The notes below the pieces were generated by a model. It saw only the letters and a list, made by a program, of their open reading frames with translations, was not told the DNA's origin and made no database searches. Below, one piece after another: positions 45,763-57,846 of a stretch of 64,000 nt of DNA (positions within the stretch are counted from its first letter, which is position 1; the number at the start of each line of letters is the position of its first letter). The position numbers and the translations under genes are program-made. This DNA is from Thiomicrorhabdus sp. Kp2 (GTDB lineage Bacteria > Pseudomonadota > Gammaproteobacteria > Thiomicrospirales > Thiomicrospiraceae), in assembly GCF_000478585.1 (NCBI RefSeq), contig NZ_ARWI01000001.1, positions 248,001-312,000 of the forward strand, given 5' to 3'.

Positions 45763-47700
45763 TTACTTCTTAATAAACACCCCTAAATGCTCTAGAGTTT
45801 CAATCGTTAATTGACCATAGGCTAAGCCATTCGCTTGTTGATAAGCTTTGACTGCATCCAGAGTGTTTACTCCCCAAATACCATCAATTAAAACGTTCTC
45901 ACCAACAGATAATGGTTTTAAATACCCCTGATCACGCAAAGCCGTTTGTAGCCTAGTTATTAACTTTTGAGAACGGTTCATTTTACATAATGTTGCTCTA
46001 AACTCTTTATCGTTACCATAAGTGATGTCACCACTTTCAGAGCGCTCTGGAATAACCGAACGAGCAGCACAGCGCCATAGTTTGAATGTACCAATATAAG
46101 CATAGACTTCTGGTTTAGAGTTGTTAGGCACAAATGTTTTAGCATCAAACTCTTTATTAACAGGCTCAATAAGCAGTGGAACAAACTTAACTTCATTCTG
46201 AGTTATAGCGAGCTCTCCCACGTTTTCTTGCACATTTTCTTGCACATTTTCTTGCACATTTTCTTGCACGTTTTCTTGCACATTTTCTTGCAGTCTTTCT
46301 TGTTGCTTTTCGTGTGTGACCTCATTGTTCTTAGCTAGCTCAACACCAGTTAATTCAGTTTTTTGCAGTTGATTAGTTGAACTCTTCTCTATTTTAGGTG
46401 CTGAAACCACCCTATCTGCAGTCGGTTTAAATACACCAATGTGTTCAAGAGATTCGATAGTTAACTGACCATACAGCAAGCCATACGCAGCCTGATATTT
46501 TTTAAGAGCCTCTAGTGTTGGCTTACCCCAAGTACCATCAACGAGTATATCTTTTGGTGTTTCGCCATCACGCAAAAAGCCTTTTTCATAGAGCTCATAT
46601 TGTAAATCTGTCATCGTCGCTTGATCACGACTCATTTTACACAGGGTTGCACTCAACTCTTCTTGCGTAGAATAGGTCCACTTACCATTTTCAGCTGGCT
46701 GTGCAACCAGCGCATTTGCCGCACAACGAAAATAGCTTGCGCCACCGACTTTCTGATATAACTGAGGCTTTCTTGATTTTGGTACTATCTTTTCAACCAT
46801 TCGAACCGTCTTAGCGGCTGGAGTGCTTTCGACTAATTCATCACCACTCGCTTCTTCTAACGAATTCACTTTTTCCTCAATTGGCTCCATATTTACTGGC
46901 TCAACATTGGTTACGTTCTTACTCGTTTCAGTTACTTGGCTTTCAGCAAGGCTTTCACTCTCTTCTAACGACTCATCAATTTGTATATCAGCAACAGGTT
47001 GAATGCTATTAACGCCCAACATAGTGGCTTCTTTTGGTGTGAACACGCCTATATGCTCAAGTGTTTCGATAGTCATTTGACCAAACAAGAGACCATGATC
47101 TAATTGATATTTTTTAACAGCCTCCAAAGTGGTTTCACCCCAAACTCCATCAACCAACTGCTCTTTTGTTAAACGATCCGATTGTAAATAGCCCTGTGAA
47201 TACAGCTTCTCTTGTAAAGAGAGCATGGCTCTATGGTCACGACTTTTTTTACATAAAGTTGCACTGAGTTCTTTTCTATCTGGTTGATACATCCAGCCCG
47301 CTTTTTTATCACCCTCGGCAACAAGAGCGTTGGCCGCACACCGATAATAAACAATCCCCTCTTGCTCACGATAGATCACTGGCTTACGAGAAGTAGGAAT
47401 AATCTTATGAACCTGCTTTTCTTCTTGCTGTATAACGACAGATTCTGTCTTACGAAAGGTTTGCTGTGCTTTTTGTCTATTTAGGATTTCATTAAAAACA
47501 CTTTTTTGCTGAGCCTGGCGCCCTAATTCTTTTTGGATTCTACTGCGTTCTTCTGCTCTTACTCTTTCAATCAGTATATCGATTTCAGCTTGAGTGAAGA
47601 CGGTACCATTTTGATCACTTTCATTAATATCGGAAGTTGCGCTACAACCCAATACAAACAAAGACAATAATGAAACTGAGGACCATTTAAGAAAATGCAT
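45763..47700 (-). CDS. Lipoprotein with a triplicated Cys-pair/peptidoglycan-binding-like module
   Basis: The 645-residue precursor has a lipobox (FVLGCS) with Cys19. Three modules of about 130 residues (about 100-235, 305-440, 515-645) each start with SRKP-type Pro/Tyr strands. Each has one Cys in an R-C-A-A context and one in A-T-L-C-K, then a peptidoglycan-binding-like segment (DGVWGETTLEAVKKYQ, GQMTIETLEHIGVF). Glu/Val-rich linkers separate them, one with a QENV tandem repeat. It looks like a cell-envelope scaffold. Nothing identifies a catalytic role. Confidence 0.82.
   Translation of the reverse strand: MHFLKWSSVSLLSLFVLGCSATSDINESDQNGTVFTQAEIDILIERVRAEERSRIQKELGRQAQQKSVFNEILNRQKAQQTFRKTESVVIQQEEKQVHKIIPTSRKPVIYREQEGIVYYRCAANALVAEGDKKAGWMYQPDRKELSATLCKKSRDHRAMLSLQEKLYSQGYLQSDRLTKEQLVDGVWGETTLEAVKKYQLDHGLLFGQMTIETLEHIGVFTPKEATMLGVNSIQPVADIQIDESLEESESLAESQVTETSKNVTNVEPVNMEPIEEKVNSLEEASGDELVESTPAAKTVRMVEKIVPKSRKPQLYQKVGGASYFRCAANALVAQPAENGKWTYSTQEELSATLCKMSRDQATMTDLQYELYEKGFLRDGETPKDILVDGTWGKPTLEALKKYQAAYGLLYGQLTIESLEHIGVFKPTADRVVSAPKIEKSSTNQLQKTELTGVELAKNNEVTHEKQQERLQENVQENVQENVQENVQENVQENVGELAITQNEVKFVPLLIEPVNKEFDAKTFVPNNSKPEVYAYIGTFKLWRCAARSVIPERSESGDITYGNDKEFRATLCKMNRSQKLITRLQTALRDQGYLKPLSVGENVLIDGIWGVNTLDAVKAYQQANGLAYGQLTIETLEHLGVFIKK
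46219..46290. repeat. 12-bp tandem repeat (6 units) in the lipoprotein linker
   Basis: Six head-to-tail copies of CACATTTTCTTG, two with G in position 4, encoding QENV on the minus strand. A variable-number tract in a linker, with no reading-frame disruption. Confidence 0.9.
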
Positions 47701-47777
47701 ACACGACCTTATAGAAATAGTTATAAAACAGAATTAAGTTAACAGTAATGCATTGTATTACTTGTGTGTTATAAAAA

Positions 47778-47816
47778 AAAGGCGGTTAAAGAATCTCTTT
47801 AACCGCCTTTTTTAGA
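47778..47816 (-). terminator. Terminator of acnB
   Basis: Stem AAAGGCGGTTAAAGA and its inverse around a short loop, with T-run on the minus strand. Confidence 0.88.
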
Positions 47817-47832
47817 AGAGTCTAACTTAGAT

Positions 47833-50406
47833 TTAAGCGACCGCGACACCAATATCTGATAAGTTTTTTGGTGACTCAACTTCATAATCAGCCATCTCAT
47901 CAAACTGCAAGTAACGGTAAACATCATCGGCCATGGTGTTTAACATGGCTACATTATCCATATACTCTTGAACCGTTGGAATTCGACCTAATGCAGAACA
48001 CACAGCGGCCAACTCTGCAGAACCCAAATAAACGTTTGCTCCATTACCTAAACGGTTTGGAAAGTTACGAGTAGAGGTTGAGAACACGGTTGCACCATCC
48101 GCAACACGAGCTTGGTTACCCATACATAATGAACAACCAGGCATCTCAGTACGTGCACCAACTCGGCCGTAAATGCTGTAATAGCCCTCTTCAATAAGCT
48201 GGCGCTCATCCATTTTAGTTGGCGGTGCAATCCATAAACGAGTTGGCACATTACCCATGCTTTCAAGTACCTTACCTGCTGCACGATAGTGGCCAATGTT
48301 AGTCATACAAGAACCAATAAACACTTCATCAATTTTAGTATTGACGACATCAGACATTAACTTCACATCATCAGGGTCATTCGGGCATGCAACAATTGGT
48401 TCTTTAATCTCATTCAAGTCAATCTCAATCACTTCTGCATATTGTGCGTCAGCATCGGCTGATAGTAGCTCTGGATTATCAATCCACGCTTGCATCTCAT
48501 CGCGACGACGTAACAGAGTACGTGCATCCGCATAACCGTTTTCAACCATCCAGTCGATTAACGCCATATTTGACTTTAGGTACTCAATAATTGGCTCTTC
48601 AGCAAGTTTAACCACACACCCATTGGCAGAACGTTCGGCAGAAGCATCCGAAAGTTCAAAGGCCTGTTCTACTTTCAAGTGTTCAAGCCCTTCAATCTCT
48701 AATACACGGCCGTTAAAGCAGTTAATTTTACCTTTCTTCTCAACCGTCATTAAACCGTCTTGAATCGCTTGGTAAGGGATGGCATTGACTAAATCACGTA
48801 ACGTAATACCTGGTTGCATTTCACCTTTAAAACGCACCAATACCGATTCAGGCATATTTAAAGGCATTACCCCTAAAGCCGCACCAAAAGCGACCAGGCC
48901 TGAGCCTGCTGGGAAAGAGATACCAATTGGAAAACGGGTATGTGAATCACCACCTGTACCGACTGTATCAGGTAATAAAAGACGGTTTAACCATGAGTGA
49001 ATAACACCATCACCTGGGCGTAAAGCCACTCCACCACGGCTTGTCATAAAGTCTGGTAAAGAGTGCTGTAATGTAATATCAACAGGCTTAGGATAAGCCG
49101 CTGTATGACAGAAAGATTGCATCACTAAATCGGCAGAAAAACCTAAACAAGCTAACTCTTTCATCTCATCACGCGTCATTGCACCAGTCGTATCTTGAGA
49201 ACCCACCGTTGTCATACGAGGTTCACAGAACATACCAGGGCGAACCCCTTCAATACCACACGCTTTACCCACCATTTTTTGTGCAAGAGTGTAGCCATGG
49301 TCTGCTTGAGATTTGTCTTGTGGACGAATAAACACATCAGAAGGTGTTAAGCCCATTGCTAGACGCGCTTTATCAGTTAGACCACGCCCAATAATTAATG
49401 GTACACGGCCACCAGCACGAACTTCATCTGGCATGGTATCAGGTGCAAGTTCAAACCTTGAAATGATTTCACCCGCTTCGTTTGTGACTTTACCTTCATA
49501 AGGGTAGATGGTAATGACATCACCCATATTCATTGAGCTTACATCACACTCAATCGGTAACGAACCTGAATCTTCTGCCGTATTAAAGAAAATTGGTGCG
49601 ATTTTGCCACCTAATACCACACCACCTTGGCGCTTGTTTGGTACGAAAGGAATGTCTTCCCCAAAGAACCACATGACCGAGTTCATTGCCGATTTACGAG
49701 AAGAACCCGTACCCACAACATCACCCACATAAGCAACAGGATGACCTTTTGCTTTGAGTGAATCCATAACATCACCCACATTTTCAATACGTGAGGCTAG
49801 CATCTCTTTAGCGTGTAATGGAATATCTGGACGAGACCAAGCTGCCGTTGCAGGAGAAAGATCGTCTGTATTGGTTTCACCTTCCACTTTAAAAACAGTA
49901 ACAGTGATTTTTTCAGGCATTTTAGGTTTTGCTGTAAACCATTCAGCATCCGCCCACGACTGCATTACCTGCTTAGCGTAATCATTAGAATCCGCTTTTT
50001 CAGCTACATCATGATACGCTTCATAAACCAATAACGTTTTAGAAAGCGCTTTAACCGCCTCAGCGGCAACCGCAGAGTTTGAGCTGTCTAATAAACTGAT
50101 TAAAGGCTGGACGTTATATCCACCTAACATCGTACCCAATAAAAAAGTCGCTTTTTCTGGCGTAATTAAATCAACAGCAATATTTCCATTAGCCACATCA
50201 GCCAAGAATCCTGCTTTTACATAAGAAGCCTCATCTACCCCAGGAGGTACACGATTCGTTAATAAGTCTAAAACAAACTCCGCATCACCCGCTGGCGGGT
50301 TTTTGATTAACTCAACCACTTGTGCGGTTTGTTCTGCGTTTAACGGTAGAGGTGGAATACCTTGCTCTGCACGTTCTGCTACATGACTACGATAGGCTTC
50401 TAACAT
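47833..50406 (-). CDS. acnB: Aconitate hydratase B
   Basis: AcnB interconverts citrate and isocitrate in the TCA cycle and in autotrophs also supplies 2-oxoglutarate. The 857 residues match E. coli AcnB from the start ([26 protein letters not shown]), with the HEAT-like N-terminal region, the swivel domain moved to the N-terminal half, and the Fe-S cluster cysteines (SCMTNIGH and CSLCMGNQA). A terminator follows and an ACCAGGCCTGGT copy lies upstream. Confidence 0.98.
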   Translation of the reverse strand: MLEAYRSHVAERAEQGIPPLPLNAEQTAQVVELIKNPPAGDAEFVLDLLTNRVPPGVDEASYVKAGFLADVANGNIAVDLITPEKATFLLGTMLGGYNVQPLISLLDSSNSAVAAEAVKALSKTLLVYEAYHDVAEKADSNDYAKQVMQSWADAEWFTAKPKMPEKITVTVFKVEGETNTDDLSPATAAWSRPDIPLHAKEMLASRIENVGDVMDSLKAKGHPVAYVGDVVGTGSSRKSAMNSVMWFFGEDIPFVPNKRQGGVVLGGKIAPIFFNTAEDSGSLPIECDVSSMNMGDVITIYPYEGKVTNEAGEIISRFELAPDTMPDEVRAGGRVPLIIGRGLTDKARLAMGLTPSDVFIRPQDKSQADHGYTLAQKMVGKACGIEGVRPGMFCEPRMTTVGSQDTTGAMTRDEMKELACLGFSADLVMQSFCHTAAYPKPVDITLQHSLPDFMTSRGGVALRPGDGVIHSWLNRLLLPDTVGTGGDSHTRFPIGISFPAGSGLVAFGAALGVMPLNMPESVLVRFKGEMQPGITLRDLVNAIPYQAIQDGLMTVEKKGKINCFNGRVLEIEGLEHLKVEQAFELSDASAERSANGCVVKLAEEPIIEYLKSNMALIDWMVENGYADARTLLRRRDEMQAWIDNPELLSADADAQYAEVIEIDLNEIKEPIVACPNDPDDVKLMSDVVNTKIDEVFIGSCMTNIGHYRAAGKVLESMGNVPTRLWIAPPTKMDERQLIEEGYYSIYGRVGARTEMPGCSLCMGNQARVADGATVFSTSTRNFPNRLGNGANVYLGSAELAAVCSALGRIPTVQEYMDNVAMLNTMADDVYRYLQFDEMADYEVESPKNLSDIGVAVA

Positions 50407-50519
50407 AGAGAAATTCTCCTAAAATGATAATTCAAATTTAATTGGCCAAATTTTACCACATTAGCGTATTTAATAAGCCCAATTAATATGTGATTGACTG
50501 GATTTGTTCGTTTAAAACA

Positions 50520-50531
50520 ACCAGGCCTGGT
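50520..50531. repeat. ACCAGGCCTGGT palindrome, copy 13 (intergenic)
   Basis: Exact copy between the 3' end of the COG2509 gene and acnB. Confidence 0.9.
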
Positions 50532-50604
50532 AGCTTTAAACTAATTGAAGTAAAAGTTTGTAAAAGCATTGAAGATGTTTATTAACGACTTACATTCACG
50601 ACTT

Positions 50605-52215
50605 TTATTTATTTTTTTCATTTATGGCAAGCGCCATCGCCTCAGCCACCTTAATTCCATCAATGGCGGCAGACATAATGCCACCCGCATAACCAGCACC
50701 TTCTCCTGCTGGGTATAAACCTTTCACGTTTACGCTTTGGTAATCAGCACCACGTTTAATACACACTGGAGAAGAGGTTCTGGTTTCAACCCCTGTTAAC
50801 AAGGCATCTTTTCTGGCGAAACCTTTAATCTTTTTATTAAACGCTGGTATTGCTTCTTGCAATGCCTCACGACAATACTCTGGCAAAATTTGTGTTAAAT
50901 CAGTGAGTTTTACGCCTGGTTTATAAGAGGGCTCAACGTTACCCAAATGGTCAGATGGCTTGTTAGACAAATAATCCCCCACTAGCTGTGCAGGGGCATC
51001 GTAATTTTCACCACCTAATTTATAGGCTGCACTTTCGAGCTGACGCTGTAACTCAATGCCAGCCAATGGGCTATCGCTGGGGTAATCTTTTGGATCAATA
51101 CCCACTACAAGTGCCGCATTAGCATTACGTTCATTACGTGAATACTGGCTCATTCCGTTGGTCACCACTCGGTTCTCTTCCGAAGTCGCCGCCACCACAG
51201 TGCCTCCAGGACACATACAAAAACTATAAACCGAACGCCCGTTTTTACAGTGATGTACTAACTTGTAATCAGCCGCACCCAAAATAGGGTTACCTGCATT
51301 TTTACCAAATAACACTTCATCAATGGACGATTGATTATGCTCAACCCTAAAACCGATTGAGAAGGGTTTTGCTTCAAGATACACGCCTTTTTCATACAGC
51401 ATTTCAAAGGTATCACGAGCACTGTGGCCTGTAGCTAAAGCAATGTATTTTGACTTTATCTCTTCGCCATTCGCCAAAGTCAGTCCTGTCACTTGCCCGT
51501 CTTCAATATGCAAATCATCTACACGTGAGTTAAAACGAATCTCGCCACCTAATTCAATCAATTTGGCACGCATTTTCTCAACCATCGCCACTAACTTAAA
51601 GGTACCGATATGCGGCTTACTCACATATAAAATTTCTTCTGGTGCACCCGCCTCTACAAAGTCACTCATCACTTTACGGCCATAGTGTTTTTTATCTTTA
51701 ATTTGTGTCCAGAGTTTGCCGTCCGAGAACGTACCTGCTCCACCTTCACCAAACTGCACATTCGATTCGGTATTTAAGGTTTTAGAACGCCAAAAACCAA
51801 ACGTATCTTTGGTGCGCTCACGCACCTCTTTACCACGATCCAGCACAATCGGTTTATAACCCATCTCAGCCAATACCAGGCCTGCAAAAATGCCACAAGG
51901 GCCAAAACCAACCACCACAGGTCGCTCGGTTAAGTTCTCTGGTGCTTTAGCCACATACTTATAAGTCATATCAGGTGTGACTCTGATATTTTGATTATCT
52001 TTGTTCGCGTTAAGCACAGCATCGTCATTACGAGTAGATGCATCAATGGTATATAACAAACTAATTTGATTTTTGCTTCTGGCGTCAAATCCACGTCTAA
52101 AAACCGTAAAATCAAGCAGTTGATTTTCCTGAATATCCAGCGCGGATAAAATCGCTTTTTTAAGTTCAGTTTCTTTATGGTCTAAAGGGAGTTTGATATT
52201 GGTGATACGAATCAT
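50605..52215 (-). CDS. FAD-dependent dehydrogenase, COG2509 type
   Basis: A 536-residue flavoprotein with an unusual N-terminal extension (about 90 residues, starting IRITNIKLPLDHKETELKKAI), then the FAD motif VVVGFGPCGIFAGLVLAEMGY, a GEGGAGTFSDGKLWT active-site-like segment, and a C-terminal PAGEGAGYAGGIMSAAIDG FAD tail. This arrangement is that of the uncharacterised COG2509 FAD-dependent dehydrogenases. Substrate unknown. Confidence 0.88.
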   Translation of the reverse strand: MIRITNIKLPLDHKETELKKAILSALDIQENQLLDFTVFRRGFDARSKNQISLLYTIDASTRNDDAVLNANKDNQNIRVTPDMTYKYVAKAPENLTERPVVVGFGPCGIFAGLVLAEMGYKPIVLDRGKEVRERTKDTFGFWRSKTLNTESNVQFGEGGAGTFSDGKLWTQIKDKKHYGRKVMSDFVEAGAPEEILYVSKPHIGTFKLVAMVEKMRAKLIELGGEIRFNSRVDDLHIEDGQVTGLTLANGEEIKSKYIALATGHSARDTFEMLYEKGVYLEAKPFSIGFRVEHNQSSIDEVLFGKNAGNPILGAADYKLVHHCKNGRSVYSFCMCPGGTVVAATSEENRVVTNGMSQYSRNERNANAALVVGIDPKDYPSDSPLAGIELQRQLESAAYKLGGENYDAPAQLVGDYLSNKPSDHLGNVEPSYKPGVKLTDLTQILPEYCREALQEAIPAFNKKIKGFARKDALLTGVETRTSSPVCIKRGADYQSVNVKGLYPAGEGAGYAGGIMSAAIDGIKVAEAMALAINEKNK

Positions 52216-52444
52216 GGGATATCCAAATTTATGTTACTTAGTTATAGTAAAAATAAATGAAAAACGAATGAAAAACGAAACTCTAAAGAGCTCTTTAGGC
52301 TGTCTAAATCAGTATTTAAGGTTGCATTTTATACTTCATAAAGTAATATAATCGCACCTTAATTTTAGACGTTAGTTCGGTTTCAACTTGCAGTATAAAG
52401 CGCAAATTTTAGCAGAATTTAACCCAATATAGCGAAGAAAGAAT

Positions 52445-52771
52445 ATGGCCTTTGTCGTTACCGAAAATTGCATTAAATGTAAATACACCGATTGTGTGGC
52501 TGTGTGCCCTGTTGATGCGTTTCATGAAGGGCCTAACTTTTTAGCGATAAATCCTGAGATTTGCATAGATTGCGACCTATGTTCACCTGAATGCCCTGCC
52601 GAGGCGATTTTTCAAGAAGATGCTCTGCCAGAAGGCATGCAACATTACCGCCAAATGAATAAAGATTTAGCGCAGATTTGGCCAGTAATTACCGAGGTGA
52701 TTCCTGCTCCTGCTGACGCTGATGAATGGGATGGTGTTGCAGACAAAGAACAATATTTAATTATTGAATAA
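52445..52771 (+). CDS. fdxA: 7Fe ferredoxin FdxA
   Basis: A 108-residue ferredoxin with one [3Fe-4S] cluster (Cys9, Cys17, Cys50) and one [4Fe-4S] cluster (Cys21, Cys40, Cys43, Cys46), plus Cys12, as in Azotobacter ferredoxin I. The C-terminal extension of about 50 residues is family typical. It is a low-potential electron carrier and stands alone, divergent from the COG2509 gene. Confidence 0.96.
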   Translation: MAFVVTENCIKCKYTDCVAVCPVDAFHEGPNFLAINPEICIDCDLCSPECPAEAIFQEDALPEGMQHYRQMNKDLAQIWPVITEVIPAPADADEWDGVADKEQYLIIE

Positions 52772-52835
52772 AGATAAACAACCTACAACACACCCTTAGC
52801 CACATTAACAACACTCCTCCCTTTTTACTTGAGTT

Positions 52836-52847
52836 ACCAGGCCTGGT
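52836..52847. repeat. ACCAGGCCTGGT palindrome, copy 14 (intergenic)
   Basis: Exact copy 64 bases after the fdxA stop codon. Confidence 0.9.
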
Positions 52848-53060
52848 CATTTGATAGGTGTCAATGTAAACTAAAAACAGGCATTACTCTAGGGTTTTAG
52901 CTTTTACTAAAATAACATTTACCTGTATCAATAAAAGAACTCTTTTTATTAAAAAAGCACTATAAATAATCTAACGCAAGAATAAAACACAAAAAATTTC
53001 TTTTAGGGCAAATATTGGCTAGACTTAAGAAAATTCAATTAGAAAAGCACCTCAAACGCC

Positions 53061-55979
53061 ATGCTACAATCTAAAAACTTAAAATATCTGGCTCTCCCAC
53101 TATTACTAATCATAATAACAATATGGCTTGGTCAACAGTATAAAAAAGCTCAAACTCAAACCCTTGAACAACAAAAATTCAAACATCTCAGCCGTAGCAT
53201 TCAATCTCAGCTTACAACCTTAATTGCCGAAAAACAAAGCGCTACAAATACCCTAGCAATTACACTAACTCAAGACAAAGACATTGCTTATGCCTTTAAA
53301 AACCCCAAAAACTACTTAGATTATTTAAAGAAGCTCACCCAACGCTTAAAGCAATCAACAGACTATAAAAATGTTTGGATTCAACTCATTTCTGTTCAAG
53401 GTAAAAGTTTGGCTAGAACCTGGTCAGACGACAAAGGTGAAGACCTATCAAAAATTCGGGTTGACGTGAAACAAATGATAAAAAACCCTCAGGCAAAATC
53501 GACTATTAGCGTAGGTAAGTTTGATTTGAGCTTTAAATCCATGGTTCCAATATATAACGATAATCAGCAATTTATTGGCATTATTGAAGTCATTACCCAC
53601 TTCAATTCAATTGCCGAAAAACTCCAAGCGAACAAATTATTACCCGTTTTTGCCGTCAACCAGCATTTTAAGTCACAACTTAAAATGCCTTTTACAAACA
53701 TTTTTGCAGGTGACCATTATGTGGCTAATAAAAATGCTAGCCCGCAATTAATTGAATTAATAACCAGTAAAGGCTTGTCACATTTCATTTCGGAAAGCCA
53801 ACCCTATGTGATGGATAGGGAAAATAAATTCTTAGTCATTCATCAAGCGTTATTTGATAACAACAATAACTTGTTGGCAGATTTATTAGTTTTTAAACCC
53901 TTAAACTTAATCGATTTAAGTGCGATTAATGAGATGAAAAACAATATTAATTTGCTCATGATATTGGCTATTTTAATTATTGTTTTTGCAACCTATTTTT
54001 TAAAAAATCGTAACCTTATTGGCTCTTTGAAAACAGCCGATGAAAGTAAATTTAAACAACGGTTTTTAACGCTCTATATACTATTAGTTATTGCCTATAC
54101 AGGCTTCATAACCTGGAGTTATCAATCAACTGAAGCGAATTTCATAAAATCCTATAACCTTGAAATTGAACGCGACTATGCCATTTTTTATGAAAAACTA
54201 GAAACGCTCTCTTTGGTCACACTCCAAAACATCATCCAACGCCCTGAAATCAATCGATTAATGAGTGATGCTTATGGCTCTGCAAAACAAAAAGAGCAGG
54301 CTAGAACAGCATTATTTAACCTATTAAAAGATGAATATGAAGGATTAAAAGCCTTTGACATTAAGCAACTCCACTTTCATTTAAAAAACAATGAAAGTTT
54401 TTTGAGATTTCATCGACCTGAAAAATATGGTGATAATTTAACAGGCATTAGACAGGGTGTTGAGTGGGTTAACAGCCACAATGAACCTTTTCAAGGTTTT
54501 GAAGAAGGTCGAATATTCAACGGTTTTCGTTATGTTTATCCCATTTCACACATCAATATAACAGGCCAAACTGAGCACTTAGGAAGTGTTGAAATTTCAT
54601 TTACGGCGCATGCTATTGCTAAAGAGTTTGCAAATTTCAGACATGCTAGAACAGGTTTTATTATTAAAAAATCACTGGTGGAAAAAAACGTATTCACTTC
54701 AGAGTTAGATAACTATATACCAAGTGAGTTAACCCACTTTTTGGCTGAAAAACAAGTCACTCAAGCTCTCATTTCAGAAGGCATCGCAACCAACTTACAA
54801 AACTTTTCAAAAGAACAATTGTCTCAAATATCTCATCAAATTAATCGTGGTGCTGTCTTCTCCATACAACCTGCAAATTCTCACATTAACCAAAATATTT
54901 TATTTAGTTTTATCCCGATAAAAAATACGTTCAATGAGGAAGTATCTGCGGCCATAATCATTCAAAAAGAGAGCCCTTCTTTACTGTTTCAAAAACAATT
55001 ACACTTTATTTTGTTACTGTCTGGCCTAGCGTTAATCTCTTTTTTGGTTATTTTTATCTTCAAAGAATCTTTGAATACAAAACGCTATAAACATTTATCG
55101 TCTACCACTCAACAAATTCTTGACAGCCAAGAATCCATTATCTTAGTCACGAATGGACAATATCCAGACTACGTTAACCAAGCTTTTTTAAGCTTCTTTA
55201 ACTACCCTAATTTAAATGCTTTTTTGAAAAAACATACCTGTGTATGTGAGCTGTTTGAAGAGGATGAACGATTTTTTCACCTAGGAAAGCTATCAAAATC
55301 TCAACATAATCGTTGGCCTGAATTCATTCTCAAATTGCCCAGCAACAAACGAATGGTATGCCTATTAGATAAGAAGCAAAATCCCGTTATTTTTTCACTA
55401 CTGATAAAGCCCTTTGACAACAGCTATATCTTTAACTTTGTTGATATTACAGACACCATGAAAGAGCATTTTTTAATGGAATCCAAAGCCATTCACGACC
55501 CTCTCACTCAAGCGTATAATCGTCAATACTTTGAAACAATATCGCCCAACATCATCAAGAGCACTCAAAACGAGAAAAGAAAGCTTGGAGCCCTATTTTT
55601 AGACATAGACCACTTTAAAAAAATCAACGACACCTATGGACATGCCACAGGTGACCGTGTACTGAAACAATTAGTCGATATTATTCATAACCACATTCGC
55701 TCACAAGATGTATTAATTCGTTGGGGTGGTGAAGAATTTTTAATACTAATAAGCGTCCACTCTTTTGAGGATCTTGCTGTCAAAGCGGAAAAACTTCGCT
55801 TGACCATTTCTTCAAGCCGCTTTAAAGACGTTAATCTAATCACATCCAGTATAGGCATAGCGCTTTATCAAGAGAATGAAAGCCTAGACGACTTCATTGC
55901 TAGAGCAGATAAAGCCCTATATCAGGCAAAGACTCAAGGACGAAACCGTATCTTTCCAAAAAGTGACCTTGTTGATTAA
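53061..55979 (+). CDS. Membrane sensor diguanylate cyclase
   Basis: A 972-residue protein with two tandem periplasmic Cache-like sensor regions: the first (about 35-290) between a helix at about 9-25 and one at about 295-312; the second (about 365-645) between helices near 333-352 and 652-672. A PAS-like linker (about 685-810) precedes a C-terminal GGDEF domain (IRWGGEEFLIL) with RxxD inhibitory site (RSQD). There is no EAL domain, so it should synthesise c-di-GMP. The second sensor shares the FLRFHRPEKYGD pattern with the sensor at 59804. Confidence 0.93.
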   Translation: MLQSKNLKYLALPLLLIIITIWLGQQYKKAQTQTLEQQKFKHLSRSIQSQLTTLIAEKQSATNTLAITLTQDKDIAYAFKNPKNYLDYLKKLTQRLKQSTDYKNVWIQLISVQGKSLARTWSDDKGEDLSKIRVDVKQMIKNPQAKSTISVGKFDLSFKSMVPIYNDNQQFIGIIEVITHFNSIAEKLQANKLLPVFAVNQHFKSQLKMPFTNIFAGDHYVANKNASPQLIELITSKGLSHFISESQPYVMDRENKFLVIHQALFDNNNNLLADLLVFKPLNLIDLSAINEMKNNINLLMILAILIIVFATYFLKNRNLIGSLKTADESKFKQRFLTLYILLVIAYTGFITWSYQSTEANFIKSYNLEIERDYAIFYEKLETLSLVTLQNIIQRPEINRLMSDAYGSAKQKEQARTALFNLLKDEYEGLKAFDIKQLHFHLKNNESFLRFHRPEKYGDNLTGIRQGVEWVNSHNEPFQGFEEGRIFNGFRYVYPISHINITGQTEHLGSVEISFTAHAIAKEFANFRHARTGFIIKKSLVEKNVFTSELDNYIPSELTHFLAEKQVTQALISEGIATNLQNFSKEQLSQISHQINRGAVFSIQPANSHINQNILFSFIPIKNTFNEEVSAAIIIQKESPSLLFQKQLHFILLLSGLALISFLVIFIFKESLNTKRYKHLSSTTQQILDSQESIILVTNGQYPDYVNQAFLSFFNYPNLNAFLKKHTCVCELFEEDERFFHLGKLSKSQHNRWPEFILKLPSNKRMVCLLDKKQNPVIFSLLIKPFDNSYIFNFVDITDTMKEHFLMESKAIHDPLTQAYNRQYFETISPNIIKSTQNEKRKLGALFLDIDHFKKINDTYGHATGDRVLKQLVDIIHNHIRSQDVLIRWGGEEFLILISVHSFEDLAVKAEKLRLTISSSRFKDVNLITSSIGIALYQENESLDDFIARADKALYQAKTQGRNRIFPKSDLVD

Positions 55980-56046
55980 CCAATTTTAAAATCCTATTGG
56001 TTTTAGTCGCCATTAAACACACTTACAATAAGTATGAATAAAGTAA

Positions 56047-56072
56047 ATGTGGCTTTAAAAGCCACTGTTTTA
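56047..56072 (+). terminator. Probable terminator after the diguanylate cyclase
   Basis: Stem GTGGCTTT / AAAGCCAC followed by a short T-rich stretch. A second hairpin with AACCAAT arms lies just after the stop codon. Confidence 0.55.
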
Positions 56073-56096
56073 TTAAATCAGGTAACAAAAAATTCA

Positions 56097-56108
56097 ACCA
56101 GGCCTGGT
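56097..56108. repeat. ACCAGGCCTGGT palindrome, copy 15 (intergenic)
   Basis: Exact copy between the diguanylate cyclase gene and purB. Confidence 0.9.
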
Positions 56109-56250
56109 AATTCTTTCTGGTAATTCTTTATTAGCCTTTAACATCTCCATAAACCCAAAAACTCAACCTCTTTAATATCAAACTACTAGCCTTTTTAGGG
56201 TATAATTTCCGCCATTAAATTTAGCTCACTGTGTGATTAAAGGAACTTAA

Positions 56251-57654
<1,404 letters not shown>

Positions 57655-57662
57655 TCTAGGTT

Positions 57663-57819
57663 AACCACGAAGACACGAAGTCACAAAGTTTTTTTAAAAA
57701 GTTATGACTTCGTTCTTCAAGGTTAACAAGTTTTATATTTTCACCACAAACACCCTTTCTACAACACCTACCCTAACTTTAAAATTCTTAAAACTTCGTG
57801 TCTTCGTGACTTCGTGGTT
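57663..57819. repeat. Inverted CACGAAG-type intergenic element, copy B
   Basis: Left arm ACCACGAAGACACGAAGTCA, right arm its inverted counterpart with the units in shuffled order, about 157 bases apart, with an AT-rich interior. It lies between purB and the oxygenase gene and shares its arm sequence with the element at 1277-1407. Confidence 0.75.
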
Positions 57820-57846
57820 CAATAAAAACCTTAGAGAATATTGATT

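Noticed and set aside
46219-46290. Possible CRISPR array or satellite
   Set aside because: Units are 12 bases with no spacers and lie in frame in a protein-coding linker.
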